Both the position numbers and the translations under genes were made by a program. The notes under the pieces were generated by a model. That model had not been told where the DNA came from. It was given only the letters and a program-made list of their open reading frames with translations, and did no database searches. DNA of 64,000 nucleotides from Bacteroidaceae bacterium (GTDB lineage Bacteria; Bacteroidota; Bacteroidia; Bacteroidales; Bacteroidaceae), in contig JAKSIZ010000007.1 of NCBI GenBank assembly GCA_024398515.1, positions 1 through 64,000 on the forward strand, written 5' to 3'. This document shows, piece by piece, positions 26,414 to 33,815 of the stretch (positions are counted from its first letter, which is position 1; each line of letters starts with the position of its first letter).

Positions 26414-27724
26414 TCAAAAGTTTCTTCCCAATGTGTAATCGTAATCAGCCTTGTTTACAAGGTAATTATAGATGGATTGGCAGTAGGTAAGCTGTGCTTG
26501 TGTAAGCGCAAGTTCACTCTGATTGAGTTCGAGAATGGTGCCTTTACCCACGTCATACCTCTTTGTTGCTATCTTCACAGCCTTGTCTGCCTGGTTCACT
26601 GCCTCGCGGTTACTTTCTACTTCTGCTATTGATGACACCATGTTTTCACGATAACTTTCAAGTGCCATGTTCAGTTGTCTTACGGTATTTGTGCGTGTAT
26701 CCTGCAGTTGAGCAAGCTGTACTTTGCTTGAACGGAGCTTTGTAAAGTTGCTTGCCGTAAAGATTGGAATGGTCAATGCGAGCGTAAAAGTTGAGCTTGG
26801 CGACCAGTCGTATTTCCAAAGTCTCCAGTTATCATTGTATAGGGACTGGTATTGTCCTGTCAGCTGGAAGGCAAGCGACGGCATGAAATTAGTCTGTTGT
26901 ATCTTGATATTGCGTTCAAGAAGTTTCTGGTTCAAGTCTAATTGTCGCAATGCAGAGTTGTTTGAAAGTTCAAAAGTGCCCTTTTCAACGTTGTCGAGTG
27001 TCAGTGCATCCTTGTGTGCTTCAAGGTTGTCGGTGACGTTCAACGCCACATTTGCCGTCACTCCCATCAGCACTTTCAGGTTGAGTTCTGCCAATGTTCG
27101 GGCGTTGACTGCCTGTACAAGCGACGTATTCATGCTTCTCTGTTGCACTTCAGCACTGATTTTGTCGTACTCGCTGACCGTTCCAACCTTGAATTTCATA
27201 TCAACAAGATTGAAATTATCAGTACTCACCTTGTAAGCCTGCTCCATCACCTTTACGCTTTCCTGCGCTATGAGAAGCTGATAATATGCCTTTGTAACTT
27301 GGTTTACGAGGTCAAGACGACTGCTGCGTGCCTTTTCGCGTGCGAGCAAAACATCCTGTTTCGTCAGCTTCATGCTCTGATAAATTGCCGGCATGAACAG
27401 CGGAAGATTGAGTGTTCCTGACAATGCTGCAGTGTTGGTGTTGTCCTTACCCATTGTAAACTCCTGGTCGCCGAACTTCATCTTTGCGGCGAGAAGCGTG
27501 TGCTGGACTGAACCGGTTGCCGAAACCGTTGGCAATAGGTTCTGCCATGCTTCCTGATTTGAAATCTCTTTCAACTGTATGTCCTTGTCTGCCACCCTAA
27601 TTGTCGGGTTCTCGGCAAGGGCTATCTCTATCGCCTTGTCGAGATTGAGGTCGAGTGTCTCGGCATTAACTCCGACACCGAAAAACATTGTTGAAAGGAT
27701 TGCGAATGTTCTTAATACCTTCAT
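26414..27724 (-). CDS. TolC-family outer membrane efflux channel
   Basis: A 436-residue outer membrane efflux protein. Signal peptide MKVLRTFAILSTMFFGVGVNA is followed by two repeats of the OEP fold. The repeats have the usual LDKAIEIALAENPTIR start and long coiled helices (for example LDLVNQVTKAYYQLLIAQESVKV), and the strand region carries NWRLWKYDWSPSSTFTLALTIPIF. It is the first gene of the tolC-adaptor-permease-PG0541-xylanase run, with its own promoter (27803-27836). Confidence 0.94.
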   Translation of the reverse strand: MKVLRTFAILSTMFFGVGVNAETLDLNLDKAIEIALAENPTIRVADKDIQLKEISNQEAWQNLLPTVSATGSVQHTLLAAKMKFGDQEFTMGKDNTNTAALSGTLNLPLFMPAIYQSMKLTKQDVLLAREKARSSRLDLVNQVTKAYYQLLIAQESVKVMEQAYKVSTDNFNLVDMKFKVGTVSEYDKISAEVQQRSMNTSLVQAVNARTLAELNLKVLMGVTANVALNVTDNLEAHKDALTLDNVEKGTFELSNNSALRQLDLNQKLLERNIKIQQTNFMPSLAFQLTGQYQSLYNDNWRLWKYDWSPSSTFTLALTIPIFTASNFTKLRSSKVQLAQLQDTRTNTVRQLNMALESYRENMVSSIAEVESNREAVNQADKAVKIATKRYDVGKGTILELNQSELALTQAQLTYCQSIYNYLVNKADYDYTLGRNF

Positions 27725-27760
27725 ATTCCTTATTTAATATTATTTTTATGTTTCACATCC

Positions 27761-27793
27761 ATGAAAACTCGCACGATGCGGTCGGGTTTTCAT
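27761..27793 (-). promoter_or_regulatory. 5'-terminal hairpin in efflux operon leader
   Basis: The 8-bp stem ATGAAAAC / GTTTTCAT encloses a smaller CGCA/TGCG pairing. It lies just downstream of the predicted minus-strand transcription start and 37 nt before the tolC-like ATG, so the mRNA would begin with a hairpin. It may stabilise the message or act as a control site. Confidence 0.45.
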
Positions 27794-27802
27794 TACAAGT
27801 TG

Positions 27803-27836
27803 CAAAGATACTCAAATATCATGACGTTTACGCAAA
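27803..27836 (-). promoter_or_regulatory. Promoter of RND efflux operon
   Basis: On the minus strand a -33 TTTG (27836-27833), a 22-nt spacer and the -7 box TATCTTTG (27810-27803) form a near-consensus Bacteroidetes promoter, about 80 nt before the first gene. Confidence 0.7.
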
Positions 27837-27963
27837 AGCATAATCACAATTAACATAATTTATTATACTTTCATAGAATTATTGTTTTATATCAAACTTA
27901 AAAGGGCATCTTTTTCGCCGTTTTTCCTACATGCCTTGTAGGTATCTACGTTGGGGGTGTTTG

Positions 27964-28026
27964 CACATTCTTAGAATGTTCGGCGTAACATTCTTAGAAT
28001 GTTCACGTGAACATTCTAAGAATGTG
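27964..28026. repeat. Triple-palindrome element, copy 4 (ACATTCT class)
   Basis: Cores at 27965, 27988 and 28011 (acattcttagaatgt twice, then the reverse complement), period 23. Read on the minus strand its flanks (gagcctttaacccg before, cacccccaac after) match those of copies 6 and 7, so this copy is probably inverted relative to them. It lies in the 401-nt gap between ddh and the efflux operon; that gap otherwise holds the efflux promoter and leader hairpin, the ddh terminator, and AT-rich sequence. Confidence 0.9.
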
Positions 28027-28060
28027 CAAACGGGTTAAAGGCTCAATCCTATAAAAACAA

Positions 28061-28096
28061 CCGAAAGTCGCCAACAATTATGTCAACGACTTCCGG
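28061..28096 (-). terminator. Terminator after ddh
   Basis: Arms CCGAAAGTCG / CGACTTCCGG (one mismatch). On the minus strand the hairpin is followed by ttgttttta, 30 nt past the ddh stop. Confidence 0.75.
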
Positions 28097-28125
28097 CACC
28101 AAAAGATGGCAATGAAAATAAAAAT

Positions 28126-29037
28126 CTATACTAAATGTGCAATCAATTCTTCCTTGTCGCCAGAGAGCATATCGATAACTGGTATCTCGATCATCGTGTA
28201 GCATCCTGGTGTCTGGCGCATTGATGCACGTGCCACATTGACCAACACCTGCCCTGTGAGCGCAGGGTTGTTAATGCGCATGTTGAATTCGAGAAGTTGG
28301 TTTTGCGTCATTCCGCTCACGCCTTTGCGTACAAGGTTCACGCCATGCCCCATGTCCTTGATTGCGTCAATGGAGTCAACCTGCATCACGTATGTCTCGT
28401 CGCTTGCGAAGTAAGGGTCTTCCTTGACAAGTCGAGTGACCTCTTCGAGCGTTGCACCCTCTTCAAGTTCCACATACACCATGCGGCGGTGGATGCCCTC
28501 ACCCTTTGGTATGGTCATCGACAGTGCATCCTTCACGCCTTTCTTTGAGCGTACGCAGACGCTGTGGCCCATGCTCATGCCTGGTCCAAAGTTTGTATAT
28601 GACAATCCCTTTGGCGCAAGACTCTGCATCAGTGCGCGTACAATCGAGTCAGAACCTGGATCCCATCCGGCAGAAATAACCGAGACTGTACCCGTCTGGC
28701 GGTTCAGCTGCATGAGTTCACTGCGATATTCGCGTATCTTTGTGTGTATGTCGAAGCTGTCAACAGTGTTTATTCCGAGCGGAAGTATCTGTTTTGCATA
28801 GTCGAGACAAGCGCGTGTCGGCGTAGCAAGAATGGCTACGTCAACGTGTCCGAGTTCACGAATGTCGGTGACAACGCGCAGTTCCTCGCCATTCGATAGG
28901 CGTATTTTCGCATCCGAATCCTTTACACTGCGGCGTACGATGCCCGCGATTTCAAAGTCTTCAGCGGCCTCGAGAGCCTGAAGAGCATACTTTCCGATGT
29001 TGCCGTAACCAACGACGGCTGCAACGATTTTCTTCAT
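28126..29037 (-). CDS. ddh: meso-Diaminopimelate D-dehydrogenase
   Basis: A 303-residue NADPH-dependent enzyme that aminates tetrahydrodipicolinate to meso-DAP in one step (lysine and peptidoglycan precursor). The Rossmann motif VGYGNIGKYALQAL is at 9-22. The substrate-domain segments ISAGWDPGSDSIVRAL, FGPGMSMGHSVCVRSKKGVKDALSMT and QTPGCYTMIEIPVIDML match the Ddh family. The length is close to the Corynebacterium and Bacteroides enzymes. It is monocistronic: its own -7 box (29069-29076) and terminator are visible. Confidence 0.92.
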   Translation of the reverse strand: MKKIVAAVVGYGNIGKYALQALEAAEDFEIAGIVRRSVKDSDAKIRLSNGEELRVVTDIRELGHVDVAILATPTRACLDYAKQILPLGINTVDSFDIHTKIREYRSELMQLNRQTGTVSVISAGWDPGSDSIVRALMQSLAPKGLSYTNFGPGMSMGHSVCVRSKKGVKDALSMTIPKGEGIHRRMVYVELEEGATLEEVTRLVKEDPYFASDETYVMQVDSIDAIKDMGHGVNLVRKGVSGMTQNQLLEFNMRINNPALTGQVLVNVARASMRQTPGCYTMIEIPVIDMLSGDKEELIAHLV

Positions 29038-29068
29038 TCTTTTATACCTTTAATATCAATTCCGAGTG

Positions 29069-29076
29069 CAAAAATA
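29069..29076 (-). promoter_or_regulatory. -7 promoter box for ddh
   Basis: The minus strand reads TATTTTTG, about 32 nt before the ddh ATG. Confidence 0.6.
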
Positions 29077-29120
29077 ATAAAGAATTGTGAAATATGTGCT
29101 GTGATATACAATTTTTTTAC

Positions 29121-29128
29121 TAATTTTG
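29121..29128 (+). promoter_or_regulatory. -7 promoter box for lipoprotein gene
   Basis: TAATTTTG followed by caccg, 30 nt before the ATG at 29159. The in-frame ATG at 29126 would lie within the box, which supports the later start. Confidence 0.6.
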
Positions 29129-29158
29129 CACCGATTTTATAACAAAAGCATAAAAAAT

Positions 29159-29698
29159 ATGAAGAAGATTCTGTTTACATTACTCGCAGCAACGCTGCTT
29201 TTATCATCGTGTCTGAAGAGCGAAGATAAAGATGATCTGGTTTATTACACTGCATCAACATTCAGCTACAAAATGTCGCCTGACGTATTCAAAGTGGCAA
29301 AGGTACAAGTCGGATTGCAATATCCAAACTATATTGACGTGAAGGAATTGACCGAAAACAACGACACTTTCACAGATTCAGTGTTTTACGAAGGGTCTTT
29401 CGGGCAGATGACTCTCGGATATGAAGTGCATATCACACTGCTCGACACAGCTAAATGGGTTAAGCAAGATAGTTACGTCTTGGGCGGAGAATATGTCGAT
29501 GGCTTTGGACAAATGCTTTACAATGGCAATTTTGAGGACCTGAAAACCGAAAAGGATACGGAAGGGAAGTCCTACACTTATGAACAATTAAAGAATAATA
29601 TCAAGGCTGTTGAGGCAGAGTTCAACTCGACTCACACGCATTACTATACATGGAATCGACTTGACGACACGAGATACTCCGTCACGAGAAGAAAGTAA
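29159..29698 (+). CDS. Lipoprotein of unknown function
   Basis: A 179-residue predicted lipoprotein. The signal peptide MKKILFTLLAATLLLSSC ends in a lipobox with Cys18, followed by an acidic KSEDKDD stretch of the type that exports lipoproteins to the surface in Bacteroidetes (known in general, inferred here). The rest is beta-rich with no domain I recognise. It is convergent with the anti-sigma-like gene (10 nt between stops). Confidence 0.7.
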   Translation: MKKILFTLLAATLLLSSCLKSEDKDDLVYYTASTFSYKMSPDVFKVAKVQVGLQYPNYIDVKELTENNDTFTDSVFYEGSFGQMTLGYEVHITLLDTAKWVKQDSYVLGGEYVDGFGQMLYNGNFEDLKTEKDTEGKSYTYEQLKNNIKAVEAEFNSTHTHYYTWNRLDDTRYSVTRRK

Positions 29699-29708
29699 TC
29701 AGCTTACT

Positions 29709-30074
29709 TTATTTGAACAACAGGCGTCGGTCTTCGCTGCTGAGGGTTTCGAAAAGGAAATAACCCACGGCACCAAGACCGATTATTGTTATGTATATAC
29801 CGTCCTTTGCCATGCGTGCAAACAGTCCTACGGTGCCGTCAGGTGCAGTGATTATGTCCTTCAGCACTTCCAATCCACCGCATACTACCAGTGTCACAGC
29901 GGCAAGAGTATAGCAGAAATACTTCAGAATGTCGTTCCAATTATAGCTGGAACGGCGTTGTGGCAGTCGTTGCATAACGCGACGAGTGAACCCCTTATCG
30001 GCAGGACGAGGTGAGTATTGCTTCAGGAATTTCTCAATCTGAGCGTCGTTGTAGTTTGGCATTTGCTTATTCAT
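29709..30074 (-). CDS. DUF5056-type membrane protein, candidate anti-sigma factor
   Basis: A 121-residue protein. The first 45 residues are soluble and charged (EKFLKQYSPRPADKGFTRRVMQRLP), followed by two membrane helices at about 50-70 and 88-108. The start overlaps the end of the ECF sigma gene by 8 nt. This arrangement, a small two-helix membrane protein coupled to an ECF sigma factor, suggests it holds the sigma at the membrane; that is inference, since the zinc anti-sigma motif is absent. Confidence 0.7.
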   Translation of the reverse strand: MNKQMPNYNDAQIEKFLKQYSPRPADKGFTRRVMQRLPQRRSSYNWNDILKYFCYTLAAVTLVVCGGLEVLKDIITAPDGTVGLFARMAKDGIYITIIGLGAVGYFLFETLSSEDRRLLFK

Positions 30075-30564
30075 ATCCTTGTTGTTTTAAGTAAGTCGAT
30101 AGTTTTTCCTTTCCACGGTGTATGTGCGACTTCACCGTATTTTCGGTCATTTCAGTTATTTTTGCCACTTCTTTCATTGAATATCCTTCGACCAATGCGA
30201 GAGTCACGCAAAGTCGTTCGTTCTCTGAAAGCAACTTCATGGCTTGATAGATGTCGAGTTTAAGTGTGTTGTTGTCAGTGTTAGCGTTCTGTGGGATTGA
30301 AAGTTTGTCTATATCCGACGTCATTTTAAGTCCACGTCGATAGTCGTAGAACGTGTTGTAGGCTATGCGGAACAGCCAAGTGCGCACGGATGAAAGCATC
30401 TTGAAAGTGTTCCAATTGTTGTATGCCTTGATGAATGTGTCCTGTGCCAGGTCGTCACTAAGCATCTCGTCGCCAAGAGTGAGGTTAAGGAACAGGCGCC
30501 TTATGGCTTCCTGATGCTCCTTAACCACCTTCTCGAACGACGATTTGCTCTTTATCAAACTCAT
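30067..30564 (-). CDS. ECF-type RNA polymerase sigma factor
   Basis: A 165-residue sigma-70 family protein with only regions 2 and 4. Region 2 is at about 15-85 (DDLAQDTFIKAYNNWNTF and VRTWLFRIAYNTFYDYRR), and region 4 at about 105-160 (LLSENERLCVTLALVEG, then SMKEVAKITEMTENTVKSHI). It lies between a DUF6249 membrane protein (21 nt upstream) and the overlapping DUF5056-type gene. Its target promoters cannot be told from the window. Confidence 0.93.
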   Translation of the reverse strand: MSLIKSKSSFEKVVKEHQEAIRRLFLNLTLGDEMLSDDLAQDTFIKAYNNWNTFKMLSSVRTWLFRIAYNTFYDYRRGLKMTSDIDKLSIPQNANTDNNTLKLDIYQAMKLLSENERLCVTLALVEGYSMKEVAKITEMTENTVKSHIHRGKEKLSTYLKQQGYE

Positions 30565-30585
30565 GGCACAAGTTGGATTTTCGTA

Positions 30586-31380
30586 TTACTTTTCGTAGTT
30601 TTCAGTCGTTTCTGCCTCTGGTTCAGGTTCTATCTCTGGTTCTTTTTTGCCCTTCTTTGACGTGAGAATCTGACCTACACCTACGCAAACAATGATGAAA
30701 CCTATTGCCGCAAGGCCAATTGTATTGGTCAAAAGATAGATGAAGACCATAAGACCTACGCCGATACATATCTTCTTTATACCATCGTTATACGTGTCGT
30801 AGTCCTTCGCCTTGTCAAGTTTTTCCATAGCCAACATGTTGTTTACGTATGGCGAAACGTCATTCCCATTGTCCATCATGGCTTTCAGTAGTGCATTACG
30901 TTCGCGTTCGCGGTTGCGACGACTGCGTGCTATGAGCCAGATAATAAGCAAAGGCAGTGCAAACACAATGAGAAGCGGAATCACAACAATGCATAATAAC
31001 ACGATGAAGGCAATAATTATTTCGCCAGGTTCCAAGTCTCTGGTGACGTCTGAAATGTGGAAAATGCCATTGTCAGCAGACATTACGACGTCGGTTGTGT
31101 CGTCTTCCAATTCGTTGTCGGTTGTATCGGAATAGACTGTGACAGCCGACGTATCAGCTTTTTGCACAGAATCATTGGCAGCTTCTTGCGATATTTTCTC
31201 GTTTTTCTTCACTGCTGAAGTCACCTTCAACGTTGCTTCCCTGATGGCATCTTCCACCTTGTCCTGTGCTTCAACGGCTGACTGAACCTGTTCATCAGCC
31301 TTTACTTCATTAGCACTTGCGCTTGTCGGTAATGATAATACGCTTGCTAAAAGTGCGATTGTAAGAATGTTCTTTTTCAT
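30586..31380 (-). CDS. DUF6249-type exported membrane protein
   Basis: A 264-residue protein. Signal peptide (MKKNILTIALLASVLSLPTSASA) is followed by a long acidic, Glu/Asp/Ser-rich extracytoplasmic stretch (about 25-115), two closely spaced membrane helices (about 123-155), a cytoplasmic arginine-rich helix (SRRNRERERNALLKAMMDNG), and two further helices (about 200-240). The C-terminus is Glu/Pro-rich. The central region resembles DUF6249 proteins that occur with ECF sigma factors in Bacteroidales. It is first in the transcript, with a -7 box at 31427-31434. Confidence 0.75.
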   Translation of the reverse strand: MKKNILTIALLASVLSLPTSASANEVKADEQVQSAVEAQDKVEDAIREATLKVTSAVKKNEKISQEAANDSVQKADTSAVTVYSDTTDNELEDDTTDVVMSADNGIFHISDVTRDLEPGEIIIAFIVLLCIVVIPLLIVFALPLLIIWLIARSRRNRERERNALLKAMMDNGNDVSPYVNNMLAMEKLDKAKDYDTYNDGIKKICIGVGLMVFIYLLTNTIGLAAIGFIIVCVGVGQILTSKKGKKEPEIEPEPEAETTENYEK

Positions 31381-31426
31381 ATTATTATTGTATTTGAATT
31401 GTTTGTCATTCGCATGTTTGACGAAG

Positions 31427-31434
31427 CAAAGTTA
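31427..31434 (-). promoter_or_regulatory. -7 promoter box for DUF6249-sigma operon
   Basis: The minus strand reads TAACTTTG about 47 nt before the DUF6249 ATG. It is divergent from the psd promoter 63 nt away. Confidence 0.6.
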
Positions 31435-31496
31435 CTAAAAGTTGCAGAAATATGAAAAAAAAACAATTATTACGCCAAGAAAACAAAAATTATTAG

Positions 31497-31504
31497 TAAC
31501 TTTG
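31497..31504 (+). promoter_or_regulatory. -7 promoter box for psd operon
   Basis: TAACTTTG followed by cgtgca, 28 nt before the psd ATG. Confidence 0.65.
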
Positions 31505-31532
31505 CGTGCAATTTATAGTATAAAAAGACGTA

Positions 31533-32222
31533 ATGGGAATAAAACTAAAAAAGATAAAGAAGATACGAATCCATCGCGAAGGTACGCACACTCTATTGTG
31601 GAGTGCTTTGTTTATTGCCTTGGTGGCTTATATATTATATAATGTATTCGATACGAAGATACCTTTTTATCTTTTCATCGTTGCATTCGGAGTGTCGTAT
31701 TGTATAATACTTAACTTCTTCCGTTGCCCAGTTCGTTACTTCAACGGCGATACGGAAAACATTGTAATCGCTCCGGCTGACGGAAGGATTGTGGTGATTG
31801 AAGAGGTTGACGAAAACGAGTATTTCCACGATCGCAGGCTAATGATTTCGATATTTATGAGCCTATGGAACGTTCATGCCAACTGGTTTCCTGTTGATGG
31901 AAAGGTGCTTTCAGTGAAACATCAGAATGGGAAATGGCACAAGGCGTGGCTGCCAAAGGCAAGTATGGAGAATGAACATGCCGATTGCTTGATTGAAACT
32001 CCAAGTGGTCAACAGGTGCTTTGCCGTCAGATTGCAGGTGCAGTGGCAAGAAGAATAGTGACATACGCGAAGAAAGACGAGGATTGCTATATTGACGAGC
32101 ATCTTGGTTTCATCAAGTTTGGTTCGCGCGTTGACGTTTTCCTCCCTATCGGTTCCGAGGTTTGTGTTCGCATGGGACAGTCAACAACTGGCGACCAAAC
32201 GATAATTGCTAAGTTAAAATGA
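31533..32222 (+). CDS. psd: Phosphatidylserine decarboxylase proenzyme (short type)
   Basis: A 229-residue enzyme that makes phosphatidylethanolamine from phosphatidylserine. Two N-terminal membrane helices lie at about 20-58. The segments [13 protein letters not shown] and [14 protein letters not shown] are family signatures. The C-terminal [11 protein letters not shown] holds the Gly-Ser self-cleavage site that creates the pyruvoyl group (short psd type in Bacteroidetes). The stop overlaps the pssA start by 4 nt (ATGA), so substrate synthesis and decarboxylation are coupled. Confidence 0.93.
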   Translation: MGIKLKKIKKIRIHREGTHTLLWSALFIALVAYILYNVFDTKIPFYLFIVAFGVSYCIILNFFRCPVRYFNGDTENIVIAPADGRIVVIEEVDENEYFHDRRLMISIFMSLWNVHANWFPVDGKVLSVKHQNGKWHKAWLPKASMENEHADCLIETPSGQQVLCRQIAGAVARRIVTYAKKDEDCYIDEHLGFIKFGSRVDVFLPIGSEVCVRMGQSTTGDQTIIAKLK

Positions 32223-32902
32223 AAAAGAATATTCCAAACGCAATAACTTGTTGCAACCTGCTTTCAGGTTGTGTTGCCGTCAGTCAAGCCTTTGCTGGCG
32301 ACATGGAGATGGCATTTCTCTTTATTATCATAGGCGCATTGTTCGACTTTTGCGACGGTCTTGTGGCACGCCTACTGCATGTAAGTTCACCGATTGGCAA
32401 GGAACTTGACTCGTTGGCAGACTGTGTCACGTTCGGCGTTGCACCATCTGCTATGGTTTTCGGAACGCTGCAGATGCTGACCGAAAACGAGTATCTGCCT
32501 TACATTGCCTTTATAATGGCAGCATTTTCTGCGTTGCGACTGGCAAAATTCAATCTCGATGAACGCCAAACCACTTCATTTATCGGCTTACCAACACCGG
32601 CAAACGCATTGTTTTGGGCATCGCTCATCGTAGGTTATCAGGATGAAATCATCGCAAGTCTTTCGTTTGCAAAGTTCATTATCATCATTATGGTACTTAT
32701 CTGCAGCTATATTCTCATTGCAGAAATACCGATGTTCTCACTGAAATTCAAGCATTACGGCTGGAAAGGAAACGAAATAAGATACATTTTCTTACTGACA
32801 AGTCTTGTGCTGATAATCATATTCTTTGAAAAGGCATTGGCTATTGCCATTGCATGGTACGTGTTGCTTTCAGTAATTTCAAACGCCTTTTCAAAAAAAT
32901 AG
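32219..32902 (+). CDS. pssA: CDP-diacylglycerol-serine O-phosphatidyltransferase
   Basis: A 227-residue integral membrane enzyme that makes phosphatidylserine from CDP-diacylglycerol and serine. The CDP-alcohol phosphotransferase motif D-G-x2-A-R-x8-G-x3-D-x3-D is visible in [20 protein letters not shown] then SLAD (about 46-68). Multiple hydrophobic helices follow. It overlaps psd upstream and is directly followed by a DUF4834 gene. Confidence 0.94.
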   Translation: MKKNIPNAITCCNLLSGCVAVSQAFAGDMEMAFLFIIIGALFDFCDGLVARLLHVSSPIGKELDSLADCVTFGVAPSAMVFGTLQMLTENEYLPYIAFIMAAFSALRLAKFNLDERQTTSFIGLPTPANALFWASLIVGYQDEIIASLSFAKFIIIIMVLICSYILIAEIPMFSLKFKHYGWKGNEIRYIFLLTSLVLIIIFFEKALAIAIAWYVLLSVISNAFSKK

Positions 32903-33145
32903 ATGATTCAATTTCTGCTTTTCATACTGGTATTCTTCCTCGTCTTTGCCATTGTCATCTTCGGCGTGGCAACGAAATTCTTGTCATGGATTATAAGAAC
33001 CATACGAAATCTGTTCTTTGGCACAAGCAACTATAACGCTGGAGATAAGGCAAACAGGCAGTCACAATCATCGTCACGACCACAGCAATCGAAGAAAATC
33101 TTTCAAAAAGACGAAGGAGAATACGTTGATTACGAAAAGATTTGA
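32903..33145 (+). CDS. DUF4834 family small membrane protein
   Basis: An 80-residue protein with one N-terminal membrane helix (about 3-30), then a basic amphipathic stretch, a Ser/Gln-rich linker and the conserved tail KDEGEYVDYEKI, as in DUF4834 proteins that sit next to phospholipid genes in Bacteroidetes. It starts the base after the pssA stop. The function is not known. Confidence 0.82.
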   Translation: MIQFLLFILVFFLVFAIVIFGVATKFLSWIIRTIRNLFFGTSNYNAGDKANRQSQSSSRPQQSKKIFQKDEGEYVDYEKI

Positions 33146-33148
33146 ACC

Positions 33149-33811
33149 ATGGATTTCAAGTCATTCCATACGCAGTTTCTTTTATTTCTTATGCTTGCAG
33201 CCACGTTTTCGACGCAAGCATTTGCGCAGAATGACGACAAAGATTTCACGATTTCAACCATAGACAAGATTACTCTTTCGCGTATCTCGGGCAAATCCTA
33301 CAAGAAGGATTGCCCTACCCCACTCGATGATTTGCGATACCTAAAGGTTCTATACTATGACTTCAACGGCAAAATCTCCACAGGAGAACTTATCTGCAAC
33401 AAGTCAATAGCGCAAGATCTCATTGAAATCTTTCGTGAACTCTACAAAGCCAAATACCCTATTCAACGCATACGACTCGTTGATTACTACAATGCCGACG
33501 ACCAACTTTCCATGCGCGACAATAATACTTCGTGTTTTAATTACCGCAAAATCTCGGGCAAGAACACTATTTCAAAGCACGGACAAGGCATGGCTATCGA
33601 TATAAATCCGCTTTACAATCCCTACATACAGCTTAGAAATGGCAAACAGCACATTGAACCCAAGGAAGGAAAACCGTATGCAGACCGCAAAAAGACCTTT
33701 GCCCACAAGATAGACCACAATGACCTTTGCTACAAACTTTTCATTGAGCATGGTTTCAAGTGGGGTGGCGCATGGCGATACAGCAAGGATTATCAACATT
33801 TTGAAAAATAA
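33149..33811 (+). CDS. Exported M15-family peptidase (D-Ala-D-Ala carboxypeptidase-like)
   Basis: A 220-residue exported zinc peptidase. The signal peptide is at about 1-26. Zinc-ligand motifs are seen in SKHGQGMAIDINPLYNPY (H-x6-D, about 147-154) and in the C-terminal DYQHFE, with the preceding KWGGAWRYSKD loop. Such enzymes trim peptidoglycan peptides. It follows DUF4834 by 3 nt and is followed 4 nt later by a secreted esterase gene, so it is in one transcript with phospholipid genes. Confidence 0.88.
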   Translation: MDFKSFHTQFLLFLMLAATFSTQAFAQNDDKDFTISTIDKITLSRISGKSYKKDCPTPLDDLRYLKVLYYDFNGKISTGELICNKSIAQDLIEIFRELYKAKYPIQRIRLVDYYNADDQLSMRDNNTSCFNYRKISGKNTISKHGQGMAIDINPLYNPYIQLRNGKQHIEPKEGKPYADRKKTFAHKIDHNDLCYKLFIEHGFKWGGAWRYSKDYQHFEK

Positions 33812-33815
33812 AACT

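Noticed and set aside
25751..26632. Open frame of 293 codons opposite the efflux adaptor and TolC genes
   Set aside because: Antisense shadow rich in Cys, His and Leu, typical of the reverse complement of coding sequence in this genome.
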